Assembly (NCBI RefSeq): GCF_007860075.1
Contig: NZ_SJPP01000001.1
Coordinates: 1,448,501-1,512,500, forward strand
Origin: Symmachiella macrocystis
GTDB taxonomy: Bacteria > Planctomycetota > Planctomycetia > Planctomycetales > Planctomycetaceae
Length of the DNA: 64,000 nt
Reading direction: 5' to 3'
Made by a program: the position numbers and the translations under genes. A model generated the notes under the pieces. The model had not been told where the DNA came from and did no database searches. It saw only the letters and a list, made by a program, of their open reading frames with translations. The stretch's first letter is position 1. Each line of letters begins with the position of its first letter. Positions 34,756 to 46,489 of the stretch are shown here, piece after piece.

Positions 34756-37608
34756 TCATTTTGATAAATACCGCCCGGTCAACGACGTCGCAACACCCGC
34801 CACCTCCGCCGGCGGGCCCTTTGCTACCACTTCGCCGCCGCCGTCTCCCGCGTCAGGGCCTAGGTCGATCAGGTGATCGGCGGCGCGGATGACGTCGAGG
34901 TTGTGTTCGACGACGATCAACGAATGACCAGCGTCTAATAAAGCTTCGAAGCAACCGAGCAGTTTGACGATGTCGGCGGCGTGTAGGCCGGTTGTGGGTT
35001 CGTCCAGTAGAAACAGTGTGCGGGTTTTTGTGCCGGAGGACAAATGGGCGGCGAGCTTGAGGCGTTGTGATTCTCCTCCCGAGAGTGTGTTGGCTGGTTG
35101 GCCCAACGGCAGGTAATCGAGTCCGACGTCGCGGAGGAACATCAACTGCTTTTGCAATTTGCGTTTGCCCCGGAAAAATGCGAACGCCTCGCCGACGGTC
35201 ATATTGAGTACCTCGGCGATGGAGCGTCCGCGGTATTTGACGCCTAAGATCTCGCGGCGAAACCGGGTGCCGCGACAATCGGGACAGGTCATGGTTACGT
35301 CGGGAAGGAACTGCATGTCAATCTCGACCGCCCCCGCCCCTTGGCATTTGGGACAGCGGCCCCCTTGGGCGGAATTGAAACTGAAGTGCGACGCCGTAAA
35401 GTTGCGGACCTTGGCCTCAGCCGTGGCGGCAAACGACTTGCGAATCTCATCAAACGCCTTCAAATAGGTCACCGGATTGCTACGTGAAGAACGGCCGACG
35501 GGGTTTTGGTCGACTTGGATGACTTCGTCGATCGCCTCGATGCCGCTGATGTCGTCGCAGCGCGGGACGGTCGCACTGGCTTGTCCCAAGGCGCGACAAA
35601 TCGCCGGATAGAGTGTCTGTTGCACCAATGTACTCTTTCCACTGCCGCTGACACCGGTGACGACGCACAACATTCCGAGCGGGAAGTCGACGTCAATGTG
35701 TTTGAGGTTGTGCAGGTGCGCATTACGGAGGTTGATGGTCCCTTGTGGATGGCGTTTCTGCGAAACGTTGGCGACGGTTTTTCGACCAGAGAGAAATCCG
35801 CCGGTGACGGAATCTTCGACAGCGACGATCTCCTCCGGCGGGCCTTGAAAGACGAGTTGCCCCCCGTTGCGTCCGGCGGCGGGGCCGATGTCGATCAGTT
35901 GTTCGGCGGCGCGCATAAAGGCTTCGTCATGTTCGACCACAACCACCGAATTACCGGCCCGTTGCAATTGCCCGATGGCGTCGATCAAGCGTTCGGTGTC
36001 GCGAGGATGCAGTCCGGCGGTCGGCTCATCCAGCACGTACAAGGCATTCACCAGACTCGACCCCAGCGCAGCGGTCAATGCCACCCGCTGCGCTTCTCCG
36101 CCGGAGAGCGTCCGCATCACACGATTGAGTGTCAGGTAGTGCAAACCGACGTCGTTCAAATACCGCAATCGGGCGCGCAATTGCACAAAAATCGTTTCGG
36201 CGACAGCGGCCCCCGAGGCATCGAATGACGTTTTGCCGGGAACCTCATCGAGCCACTTGCCAGCTTGCCCGACGGTCTGTGCGCAAAACTGAGCGATGTT
36301 TTTTTCACCGATTTGCACCGCCAATGCGGTTGGGTTCAATCGCGCCCCACGGCACGCAGGGCAAGGCTCGTAACTGCGCCAGCGGTTGAGAAAGACCGCC
36401 ACGGATGTCTTGTATTTGCGGCGTTCCAGCCAACGAAAGAACCCGACCATCCCGCCGAAGTTTCGTTCCGGGACGCCGTCGTGAATCCGTTGAACTTGAT
36501 CGTCCGTGAGATCTGCGAAGGGAATATCGACGGGAATATCATAGTCGCTGGCCAAGGCCAACAGTTCGTGCCACTCATGTTCGTACGCCGGTGTCGTCCA
36601 GCAGGCGATGGCGCCTTGCTGCAAAGTGAGCGTTGGATTGGGTACCAGTTTTTCCCAGGAGATCGCCGAGACCGATCCAAACCCCTGGCATTGCGGGCAG
36701 GCGCCCAGTGGTGAATTGAAACTGAAGGTCGAGGGCTGTGGTGACTCGAATTCACGACCACACTCCTCGCAGCGCAAACCGTTGGAAAAGGCGCACCGCT
36801 GCCAATGCTTGCCGTCGACTGCAATCGACGATGTAGAATCCGCATCTGCATCCGCGGCAATCAGCAACACACACTGCCCTGCCCCAAGCTGCATGGCCGT
36901 TTCGATGCTATCCGCCAGCCGCGCGGTGCTGGCGGTCCCCGCCGACAGCCGATCAACCACAATCAGCGCATCGGCGGACGGTTCGGCAAGTCCAACTGGA
37001 TGGTCGCTCAGATTGACTGTTTGTCCCGCAGTGATGCAGCGTGTGAAACCGGCTTCGAGCAATCCGGCGATGGTCGCATCGAACGATTCCGAGCCTTCGG
37101 CAATCACCGGAAAACAGACTTGGAACCGTGTTTTGGGCGGCAGGCTTTCGACCTGTTGGCAAATATAGGCCGTCGAATGCCGTTGGACAGGCACGCTGCA
37201 ATCGGGACAATACAGGCGTCCGATTTTGGCGTATAGCAGCCGCAAAAAATCATAGACTTCCGTTGCAGTGGCGACCGTCGAGCGTCCACTGCGGCTGCGG
37301 CTTGATTGGCGGATGGCGATCGCCGGCGGAATATGATCGATGCGATCGGCATCGGGTTTGTCCAACCGGTCGAGAAACTGCCGGGCATAGGCAGAAAAAC
37401 TTTCAATGTACCGTCGCTGGCCTTCGGCATACAAGGTATCGAACGCGAGGCTGCTTTTGCCCGAACCGCTGACGCCGGTGATCACTACCAACTGCTTGAG
37501 CGGGATATCGATATCGATGCCCCGCAAGTTGTGCACCCGCACGCCGCGCAGTTCGATGGCCCGCGTGGCCTGCGGCGGAGCGGTCGTTGTTGGCGGCTGT
37601 TCGTTCAT
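34756..37608 (-). CDS. uvrA: UvrA-family excinuclease ATPase subunit (divergent paralogue)
   Basis: A 950-residue UvrA-type double ABC ATPase for nucleotide-excision repair. Walker A motifs are 'GVSGSGKSSLAFDT' and 'GVSGSGKSTLVQQT', and signatures 'LSGGEAQRVALTAALGS' and 'LSGGESQRLKLAAHL'. Zinc pairs occur at 'CPDC', 'CEECG/CPQCQGFG' and 'CPKCQGAG/CPDCRG'. The segment after the first zinc pair, where UvrA contacts UvrB, is short and lacks the usual GEHKK-type stretch ('VIAEGSESFDATIAGLLEAG'). It could be the main UvrA, or an accessory paralogue alongside a second uvrA elsewhere. It is upstream of kbl-tdh. Confidence 0.88.
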   Translation of the reverse strand: MNEQPPTTTAPPQATRAIELRGVRVHNLRGIDIDIPLKQLVVITGVSGSGKSSLAFDTLYAEGQRRYIESFSAYARQFLDRLDKPDADRIDHIPPAIAIRQSSRSRSGRSTVATATEVYDFLRLLYAKIGRLYCPDCSVPVQRHSTAYICQQVESLPPKTRFQVCFPVIAEGSESFDATIAGLLEAGFTRCITAGQTVNLSDHPVGLAEPSADALIVVDRLSAGTASTARLADSIETAMQLGAGQCVLLIAADADADSTSSIAVDGKHWQRCAFSNGLRCEECGREFESPQPSTFSFNSPLGACPQCQGFGSVSAISWEKLVPNPTLTLQQGAIACWTTPAYEHEWHELLALASDYDIPVDIPFADLTDDQVQRIHDGVPERNFGGMVGFFRWLERRKYKTSVAVFLNRWRSYEPCPACRGARLNPTALAVQIGEKNIAQFCAQTVGQAGKWLDEVPGKTSFDASGAAVAETIFVQLRARLRYLNDVGLHYLTLNRVMRTLSGGEAQRVALTAALGSSLVNALYVLDEPTAGLHPRDTERLIDAIGQLQRAGNSVVVVEHDEAFMRAAEQLIDIGPAAGRNGGQLVFQGPPEEIVAVEDSVTGGFLSGRKTVANVSQKRHPQGTINLRNAHLHNLKHIDVDFPLGMLCVVTGVSGSGKSTLVQQTLYPAICRALGQASATVPRCDDISGIEAIDEVIQVDQNPVGRSSRSNPVTYLKAFDEIRKSFAATAEAKVRNFTASHFSFNSAQGGRCPKCQGAGAVEIDMQFLPDVTMTCPDCRGTRFRREILGVKYRGRSIAEVLNMTVGEAFAFFRGKRKLQKQLMFLRDVGLDYLPLGQPANTLSGGESQRLKLAAHLSSGTKTRTLFLLDEPTTGLHAADIVKLLGCFEALLDAGHSLIVVEHNLDVIRAADHLIDLGPDAGDGGGEVVAKGPPAEVAGVATSLTGRYLSK

Positions 37609-37676
37609 TCCTCAACAAGTGGCAAAAGACAACAAGCGGGCAAGTGCCACTCAATTCGGAGGGATGACACCCCTCT

Positions 37677-38420
37677 TTATTTGGTGGAGATCGTCGATTT
37701 CAGAGGGTTGAGCACTTCGTCGATCACGAATTTCTTTAAGAGATGGTCGTTCCGTTCGCGGAGCACATCCAACGTGTCGTCGAACGTGGCGCCCGGTTCT
37801 AAGCTGCCATATTTGCGGGTCGTGAAGTAGACGCTGATCTGCTCTTCGGGATAGTCGTCGCGGCGCACGTGATAGGCGCTGGTACGAGTTTCGATCATTA
37901 ATCTCGCCTGCAGGCGGCAACTGTCGTCGAGGCTGATCGTGATGGCTGGTTCGTAATTGATCACGCGGGCATCGGGAAAGTCCACCATCCCGTCCATGGC
38001 TGAACTGGTCCCCAACGCTTCGGCGACCAGCGCGTCGTGGTTGCCTTTGTAATTGAAATCGAAGCCCAGCATGAAATCGAGAGCTTCGCAATCCATCGGG
38101 CTGACCGACAACATGTACGGAATGAGTTCCAACACCAATTTGTGCTGATCCATCGCCAATTCGCGGTTCGGAGGATTCACATAGCCGCTACAGACGCGGC
38201 GCGGCTCGATGGAAATCCAGCGATAACTGTTGTGCTCTTTATCTTCTTCGAGCACAAAATCCCCGGTATCCCGCGTATAAAAATTCCGCATCGTGGGATA
38301 GGTTTTTTGAATCCGCTCGAAAAAGCTGAGGATGGTTTCGCGTTGTTGCGGAAGCGGCATCTCCGTGTTGAGGTTCATGTTGACGTAAAAATCGTCCGCG
38401 AGAGAACTGAATTCGTCCAT
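37677..38420 (-). CDS. Conserved protein of unknown function
   Basis: About 247 residues, soluble and acidic. It starts at ATG 38420 with GAGGACAAC upstream ('MDEFSSLADDFYVNMNLNTEMPLPQ'). Later parts include 'FFERIQKTYPTMRNFYTR', 'VLELIPYMLSVSPMDCEALDFMLGFDF' and 'GTTFDDTLDVLRERND'-like helices. I have seen this type of sequence annotated only as hypothetical in planctomycetes. It lies 68 bp upstream of uvrA on the same strand. Confidence 0.6.
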   Translation of the reverse strand: MDEFSSLADDFYVNMNLNTEMPLPQQRETILSFFERIQKTYPTMRNFYTRDTGDFVLEEDKEHNSYRWISIEPRRVCSGYVNPPNRELAMDQHKLVLELIPYMLSVSPMDCEALDFMLGFDFNYKGNHDALVAEALGTSSAMDGMVDFPDARVINYEPAITISLDDSCRLQARLMIETRTSAYHVRRDDYPEEQISVYFTTRKYGSLEPGATFDDTLDVLRERNDHLLKKFVIDEVLNPLKSTISTK

Positions 38421-38668
38421 TCGGTTGTCCTCGCTGTTAAAGTAAGGTGAATCACTCACTAAAGTGTCGTTGCCCCAGGCAAATGTTTCGTTGAAACTTG
38501 AAAAAAGCTTTTTTAAATATGGTCATCCGCACTTGGTCGCCATCCATTCGGCAGGAACAGTGACAAGTTGTCCCAACAGACCCCCGTCCCGATCCTGTTT
38601 CCTTGGCCGCATTGCGGTATAATGGCAGCGACGGTCTGCCAGAGGTGCATTGTATAAAGGACGCCCAG

Positions 38669-39223
38669 ATGGGTCAAAGAGACAATTCGTCGAATTCGAA
38701 TCAACAGATGTCGATCTTTTTAACGGATCTGGGTTGGATGGGACTCACCGGCAACGGCAACCACGTCTATCGTCTGACTGTAGGACACAGTAGCGACGGC
38801 GAAGTTCGTGAGTCTATCTGCCAAGAACAGGCGACCGACCACAATCCCCCGCCTGCCGATGCGGACTGGTTCCCCAACTTGCGCCGCCGCTTACAGAAAT
38901 ACGGTCAGGGGGAATACGTCGACTTCTCCGACGTGCAGGTCGCATTTTCGAAACTGACCGCTTTCCAAGAATCGGTGATATCTGCCACCCGCGCAATCCA
39001 GTACGGGCAGACGGTCTCCTACGGCGAATTGGCCGAGCTGGCCGGCTACCCCCGCGCCGCCCGTGCCGTCGGCACAGTGATGTCCTCGAATCCTTTTCCC
39101 ATCCTGATCCCCTGCCACCGCGTCGTCGCCTCCGGTGGAAAACTGGGCGGCTACTCCGCCCCGCAAGGCATCAGTTTGAAAGAGAATTTGTTAGCGATGG
39201 AGGCCGAAGCGGTGCGCGGCTAG
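38669..39223 (+). CDS. ogt: Methylated-DNA--[protein]-cysteine S-methyltransferase
   Basis: A 184-residue O6-alkylguanine DNA repair protein. The alkyl-accepting cysteine is in '[11 protein letters not shown]', and '[30 protein letters not shown]' (motif only) supplies the helix-turn-helix and Arg finger. The N-terminal half is less conserved. AAGGA 8 bp before ATG 38669 sets the start. Divergent from the unknown gene at 38420. Confidence 0.94.
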   Translation: MGQRDNSSNSNQQMSIFLTDLGWMGLTGNGNHVYRLTVGHSSDGEVRESICQEQATDHNPPPADADWFPNLRRRLQKYGQGEYVDFSDVQVAFSKLTAFQESVISATRAIQYGQTVSYGELAELAGYPRAARAVGTVMSSNPFPILIPCHRVVASGGKLGGYSAPQGISLKENLLAMEAEAVRG

Positions 39224-39263
39224 TCGCTGCGGTTGTGCGGAGATTAGAATTTCGTTTCATTGC

Positions 39264-39351
39264 GAGAACCCGTTTCAAAACCCGGTTGCGATTGTTCTCG
39301 AAACATTCAGATCAGTCTCAGCGAGACGCGCCAGAGGGTTTTGAAACGACT
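39264..39351 (+). repeat. Dispersed inverted-repeat element, copy B (leader of DnaJ-like gene)
   Basis: Full-length copy with perfect 12-bp ends GTTTCAAAACCC / GGGTTTTGAAAC and an inner hairpin GTCTC-AGC-GAGAC. It lies about 80 bp before the start of the DnaJ-like gene. Aligns with 426-513. Confidence 0.65.
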
Positions 39352-39431
39352 TGTACAGGTAACAGAATCTTGTTCGTAGGCGTTCATCCTGCTGCAAGGC
39401 GTGATTGTTTGGTATGGAGTGAGCGGGAATT

Positions 39432-41555
39432 ATGGGAGAATTCGATCCTTACCATAAGTGGCTGGGCATCTCTCCGAGAGACCAGCCACCGAGCCATTAT
39501 CGCTTGCTTGGAATTGATGAATACGAATCCGATCCAGAGGTCATTGAAGCTGCGGCAGAACGGCGGATGTCGTTTCTGCATCAATATGTCACGGGTGATC
39601 ACATCGCGGACGCCCAAGGTCTGCTCAACGAACTTGCTGCAGCGCGAGTTTGTTTATTAGACCCCAAACGTCGTCGCCTTTACGATCAGCAACTCGCGAG
39701 CCTTGCCAAGACTTCTCCCTTCCCAAGTCACGGGTCGGCAAGATTTCGCATCATTCTCATGAGCGTTGCCCTCTCCGCCATCGCCGTGTTGATCTGTGTG
39801 TTCGTTTTCGTATCGCGCGTGGCAGACACAGATCAACGCGACGACGTCGCCGATCAGACAATCTCGACGCCAAACAGCAACGCCGGTATTCCCCCCAGCC
39901 ATGGCCGTGAACTCGCGGGGGACGATGCGGAGTTACGCCGACCTTCTAATGAATCGGCCGCTGTGAATAACTCGATTGAAGTCGTCAGCGACGCTGATCA
40001 ACAGCTTGTGCTTGAGGACTCTGGTAATCGCAACGAGTCCACAATTGTCGAGCCCCCACCAATAGTGATCGACCCAGGTCCCAATCCCGATCCCAATAAA
40101 CTGGATCCGGCTCAAAACGAAGTTGACGCCCAACCCGATCGCCCACCCACTGTCACGGAACAAGCGACTACGGTTACGCCGAACGAGGATATCACTGATA
40201 AGGCGAAACTTAAAATCCCCGATGAATCCTCCCAAATTGTCGCGCAACGAAAGATTCGCCAGCTGTTCGAAAAAGACTTTCGTTACGCCAGTCGCACAGA
40301 AGCAAAAACGGCCCTGGCAAAAAAACTACTCGAACTCGGGAAACAAAAGGACCTCGATCCCTCCGAAAGGTACGTCAGCCTCACGTTGGCCAAAGAGCTG
40401 GCAGACACAGCTGCGGATGACCAGTTGGCCGAAGAATCAGTGACCGAGCTCGACCGCTGGTACGATGTTGACGTGTTTGCCTTCAAACATGCGATCTTAC
40501 GCCGACAGTTCCGATTAACACGTCAACCGGAAGCCTTCGCAAAACTTGCCGAGAAAGCATTGCAAAATGCCCAAGACGCACTTCGCGCAAGACGCTATGA
40601 ATCGGCATCGAAAATTGCCGCGTTGTCGCAAGCCATCGCCCGAAAGTCCAAGAATCCCAGGCTACTGGTGGAAACACGCGTCGTGCATGATCGAACGCAG
40701 CAACTGCAAGACGAATCGTCCGATGCGATGAACGCGAGAAAACTCTTAGAGACTCAACCGCTCGATGGCCGCGCCAATGATACGTTGGGGCACTTCCTCT
40801 GTTTTGTGGAAAACGATTGGGAACAAGGAACGTTTTATCTCGCACGGTCCGATCACGAGGAAATTAAATTGGCCGCTCAACTTGAGCAGAAACAGAACAC
40901 GACTGACGTCTCCCAGATTGGAGATGCCTGGTGGAAGTTAGCCGAACGAGCCACTGGAGAGAGTCAGCAACGTTACCAGCAACGTGCTCGACATTGGTAT
41001 GAACAGGCGACGACAACACCGGGGACTTTTCAACAGAAATGGATTGCTTCGCGCGTTCAGCAGGCCTTGGAGGCCCCGTTCCCTGACCAAAAATTCTTCC
41101 TGACCGATCTGCCGGAGTTTGACCTAATTCTGGGACCGTGGGGATTTGCCAAGCACGGTAAAAAAGGGGCCTATCATCCGGATCCAATCATGGTCCATGG
41201 AAGTCATGTTGAGAATGGAATCGGCATGCACCCTCCCGGCGGCGGGCACTCGCGTGCGCGATACAACCTGGGAGGAAAATTTGGCACGTTACTCGGAGGA
41301 GCGGTCCTCGCAGCCGCAGCAGGGAGTTCCGGCGAATCGCCGGTAACCTTCAGCATTATCGCAGACAACCGCCTGCTCTGGACATCAAAGCCCCAACAAG
41401 CTGCTCAGCAAGTCGAAGATTTTGCCATCGATATTCGCGACGTCGAAATATTGGAACTGCGAACAACCTGTCCAGGAGGCGCGAACAATTGCCACGCCTG
41501 TTGGGTCGATCCCTACGTGATTCGTGAAGGCGGCCTTGTCCGCCGGAAACGCTAA
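39432..41555 (+). CDS. DnaJ-like N-terminus plus NPCBM-type C-terminal domain, membrane protein
   Basis: A 707-residue protein. The first 80 residues are the planctomycete J-like module ('YHKWLGISPRDQPPSHYRLLGI', with helix 'LLNELAAARVCLLDPKRRRLYD'; no HPD motif, so Hsp70 activation is unlikely). One membrane helix follows (about residues 98-120). Then comes a Pro/Asp/Thr-rich linker, helical TPR-like repeats (about 280-520), and a C-terminal NPCBM/carbohydrate-binding domain with 'VENGIGMHPPGGGHSRARYNLGGKFGTLLGG' (motif only). The C-terminal half is probably periplasmic. A glycan-binding, cell-surface role is an inference. Confidence 0.82.
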   Translation: MGEFDPYHKWLGISPRDQPPSHYRLLGIDEYESDPEVIEAAAERRMSFLHQYVTGDHIADAQGLLNELAAARVCLLDPKRRRLYDQQLASLAKTSPFPSHGSARFRIILMSVALSAIAVLICVFVFVSRVADTDQRDDVADQTISTPNSNAGIPPSHGRELAGDDAELRRPSNESAAVNNSIEVVSDADQQLVLEDSGNRNESTIVEPPPIVIDPGPNPDPNKLDPAQNEVDAQPDRPPTVTEQATTVTPNEDITDKAKLKIPDESSQIVAQRKIRQLFEKDFRYASRTEAKTALAKKLLELGKQKDLDPSERYVSLTLAKELADTAADDQLAEESVTELDRWYDVDVFAFKHAILRRQFRLTRQPEAFAKLAEKALQNAQDALRARRYESASKIAALSQAIARKSKNPRLLVETRVVHDRTQQLQDESSDAMNARKLLETQPLDGRANDTLGHFLCFVENDWEQGTFYLARSDHEEIKLAAQLEQKQNTTDVSQIGDAWWKLAERATGESQQRYQQRARHWYEQATTTPGTFQQKWIASRVQQALEAPFPDQKFFLTDLPEFDLILGPWGFAKHGKKGAYHPDPIMVHGSHVENGIGMHPPGGGHSRARYNLGGKFGTLLGGAVLAAAAGSSGESPVTFSIIADNRLLWTSKPQQAAQQVEDFAIDIRDVEILELRTTCPGGANNCHACWVDPYVIREGGLVRRKR

Positions 41556-41592
41556 TTCGCACAAGTGCGACCGCGCGTTACTTTGCTCGGCT

Positions 41593-41713
<121 letters not shown>

Positions 41714-41716
41714 TAC

Positions 41717-42778
41717 TCACGCCCAAGCCCGCCGGAAGAAATCCACCCAGTTGCGATACATGATGCCCTCAACATCGGCATCGCTGTAGCCGCGGGATTT
41801 GAGGATTTCTCCCAGTTTGTACAGATCGGCGATCGTCTCTAGGTCGTGGGGGGATTGTTCCTTGCCGAACCCGCCGTCCAGGTCCGAGCCGATGCCGCAG
41901 TGGTTGGCGTTGCCGGCGATTTGGCAGATGTGGTCGATGTGGTCCGCTAATGTCGACAACGTACACGCGTCGCTCGGTTGTGTGACGCCGATGACCCAGC
42001 CGGGTTGGATCATCCAGGCATCCATGGCGGCGCCGATGACTGAACCGCGCTCGATCAGGGCTTTGATTTGCTCATCCGTCAATTGCCGGTCGGCGTCGAC
42101 CAGTGCGCGGCAATTGTGGTGGCTGGCCAAGACCGGGCCTTCGAAGATGTCCAGTGCTTCCCAAAAGGATTGATCCGCCAAGTGCGTGGCGTCCAGCAAC
42201 ATGCCGACGGCATCCATCGCTTTGAGCAGCGCCGGTCCGTCTGCTTTCAGGCCTCCTTTACTGCCGGTGCCGAAACAATACGGGTTTTCGCCGTAATGCG
42301 CGGGGCCCAAAATCCGTAGACCCAACTCATACCAGTGGTGAATCTGTTCCGGATTTTGAACCGGCTGGCTCCCCTCCATGCTCAGGATGTAGCCCATCGG
42401 CAGCTCATCCGTGTCGCCGCTTTCCCACTGGGCGACGTGCGCATCGAGAGTCGCTGCGTCGGTGATCGGCCGCAGCACGCCCCGTTCGACCATCGCTTGG
42501 TAATACGCCATTTGGCCGCGAGCAGCTCCATAGTCCGCTTCGCGGGACTGGTAAAACGTTCGCACCGCATCTTTGCGATGCAGCCGGGCGATCAGCGTCG
42601 AGATGGTGAGAAAGACATTGCCTTTCCGTAACTCCGTCCAGGAAACGGTGTTTTCACCCGGTACGATGTCCGTGAATTGACGCTCGAACTTGCGAATCTC
42701 GCTGACCGGCAGCATCAAATCGCGATTGAATTCCAGAGCATTCCAAGCCATATCCAGGTGGGCGTCGAAAATCAACAT
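41717..42778 (-). CDS. Membrane dipeptidase (peptidase family M19)
   Basis: A 353-residue zinc dipeptidase. Metal ligands: 'FDAHLDMAW' (His-x-Asp), the bridging Glu of 'YILSMEGSQPV', and 'LDATHLADQSFW' and 'VLASHHNCRAL' histidines (the usual SHSN is SHHN). 'GIGSDLDGGFG' supplies the last aspartate. M19 enzymes hydrolyse dipeptides, including beta-lactam-like bonds. No signal peptide, so it is probably cytoplasmic in spite of the family name. It is divergent from the sialidase gene. Confidence 0.9.
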   Translation of the reverse strand: MLIFDAHLDMAWNALEFNRDLMLPVSEIRKFERQFTDIVPGENTVSWTELRKGNVFLTISTLIARLHRKDAVRTFYQSREADYGAARGQMAYYQAMVERGVLRPITDAATLDAHVAQWESGDTDELPMGYILSMEGSQPVQNPEQIHHWYELGLRILGPAHYGENPYCFGTGSKGGLKADGPALLKAMDAVGMLLDATHLADQSFWEALDIFEGPVLASHHNCRALVDADRQLTDEQIKALIERGSVIGAAMDAWMIQPGWVIGVTQPSDACTLSTLADHIDHICQIAGNANHCGIGSDLDGGFGKEQSPHDLETIADLYKLGEILKSRGYSDADVEGIMYRNWVDFFRRAWA

Positions 42779-43075
42779 TTTGCTGAGGGCCTTCTATTCG
42801 CTTCGTGGTGGGAATTTTGGTGGAGGTCACCCGGCAACGGCTTTCGCCGGGTGAGATACCACTTTAACGCGCATGCGAAATGGTTGAAATGCAGGCGACC
42901 GACAATCGTAGCGTTTGGCACGCCGTCGGTTTGGGAAATGGCCGGCGACAGTGACGCATCACCGTGCGAATTCTTTACTCCGCTCGCTTTCCTCACCGGT
43001 AGTTCACCGTTTATGCTGATATGGTTATTGGTCTATCCGAACTGGTTATCAATCGAACAACGACGAGGTTACCCC

Positions 43076-44230
43076 ATGCACCGCGCTTTCGTCCCGTTTT
43101 GTACGCTCATTATTTTGACTGTCGTCAGCAGCGCCGTCCTAGGAGACGAAACTGAGAAACCGTTACGGCGGGATTATACGATCCCCGTGGTCGATTTGGC
43201 CGGCGAGACCGAGCGGCAAGTCGTCGTGGACCGTGAGCCGGGGCAATATTTGGGACATCCGACGACGGTGCTGTTGGAAGACAATCAGACCATGATTTGC
43301 GTCTATCCCCAGGGGCATGGCCGTGGCGCGATTGTGATGAAACGCTCGAACGATGGCGGATTGACCTGGTCGGAGCGTCTGCCTGTGCCGGAAAACTGGT
43401 CGACATCAAAAGAAGTTCCCACGATCCATCGCGTGATCGACAAGCAAGGCGTCAAACGGTTGATTATGTTTTCGGGACTACACCCGATTCGCATGGCGGT
43501 CTCTGAAGATGACGGCGCCAGTTGGAGTCCGCTGAGACCGATCGGTGATTTTGGCGGAATCGTCACCATGTCCTGCGTGGGCCGTTTGGCCAATGGCGAC
43601 TACATGGCGCTGTTTCATGACGACGGTCGTTTTCTCCGTAAGGACTCCAAACAAACCAAACCAGTGCAGTTCCATTTGTATAAAACCGTCAGCAGCGACG
43701 GAGGTTTGACTTGGAGCCAACCAGAAGTGATTGCCCAACACCCACAAGCGCATCTGTGCGAACCGGGTTGGATTCGTTCGCCTGATGGGAAACAGATCGC
43801 CGTGTTGCTGCGGGAAAATAGCCGCACACTGAATTCGTTCGTCATCTTCTCCGACGACGAAGGTCAGACTTGGAGCAAGCCGCGACAACTTCCGGCGGCA
43901 TTGACCGGCGACCGGCATACGGGGCGTTATACGCCCGACGGACGGTTGTTCATCTCGTTCCGCGACACCACACACGAGAGTCCCACCAAAGGGGATTGGG
44001 TTGGCTGGGTCGGAACGTACGACGACATCGTCAACGGAACCGAAGGGCAATACCGTGTGCGGTTGATGGACAATCATCGCGGAGCCGACTGTGCCTACCC
44101 CGCCGTTGAATTGCTGCCCGATGGCACGTTTGTCACCACCACGTACGGTCATTGGGAAAAAGGCAAGAAGCCTTATATCGTCAGCGTTCGTTTCACCATG
44201 GACGAACTCGACGCGAAGGCCAAAAAATAA
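43076..44230 (+). CDS. Secreted sialidase-like (BNR/Asp-box) glycoside hydrolase
   Basis: A 384-residue protein with a signal peptide ('FVPFCTLIILTVVSSAVLG'). Four Asp-box repeats of the form S-x-D-x-G-x-x-W are visible: 'SNDGGLTW', 'SEDDGASW', 'SSDGGLTW' and 'SDDEGQTW', giving a six-bladed propeller. The catalytic Arg triad and Tyr cannot be fixed by eye, so sialic-acid specificity is not shown. GAGG 8 bp before ATG 43076 supports the start; an upstream in-frame extension through 42677 overlaps the dipeptidase gene and looks non-coding. Confidence 0.82.
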   Translation: MHRAFVPFCTLIILTVVSSAVLGDETEKPLRRDYTIPVVDLAGETERQVVVDREPGQYLGHPTTVLLEDNQTMICVYPQGHGRGAIVMKRSNDGGLTWSERLPVPENWSTSKEVPTIHRVIDKQGVKRLIMFSGLHPIRMAVSEDDGASWSPLRPIGDFGGIVTMSCVGRLANGDYMALFHDDGRFLRKDSKQTKPVQFHLYKTVSSDGGLTWSQPEVIAQHPQAHLCEPGWIRSPDGKQIAVLLRENSRTLNSFVIFSDDEGQTWSKPRQLPAALTGDRHTGRYTPDGRLFISFRDTTHESPTKGDWVGWVGTYDDIVNGTEGQYRVRLMDNHRGADCAYPAVELLPDGTFVTTTYGHWEKGKKPYIVSVRFTMDELDAKAKK

Positions 44231-44256
44231 TCCGCCCGCGAATTCCGCCAATTCAT

Positions 44257-44330
44257 CCCTCAGCCCCCGGCTTTGCCGGGGGGGAAATGACCCATCCGCG
44301 TTACCCCCCGGCGGAGCCGGGGGCTGAGGG
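44257..44330. terminator. Nested GC-rich inverted repeats between convergent genes
   Basis: An outer perfect 16-bp inverted repeat, CCCTCAGCCCCCGGCT (44257-44272) and AGCCGGGGGCTGAGGG (44315-44330). Each arm also forms its own hairpin (CCCCCGGC-TTT-GCCGGGGG and CCCCCGGC-GGA-GCCGGGGG). Lies between the sialidase (plus) and ligA (minus) stops and probably blocks transcription from both sides, though T runs are absent. Confidence 0.6.
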
Positions 44331-44336
44331 GGGGTG

Positions 44337-46445
<2,109 letters not shown>

Positions 46446-46448
46446 TCA

Positions 46449-46469
46449 GCGGGAGCTTCGCCCTCCCGC
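46449..46469. repeat. Hairpin GCGGGAG-CTTCGCC-CTCCCGC
   Basis: A 7-bp perfect stem just downstream of the cupin gene (minus strand), in the gap before ligA. Probably a palindromic intergenic repeat or weak terminator. Confidence 0.5.
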
Positions 46470-46489
46470 CCAGCGAAATTGCGCGGTGT

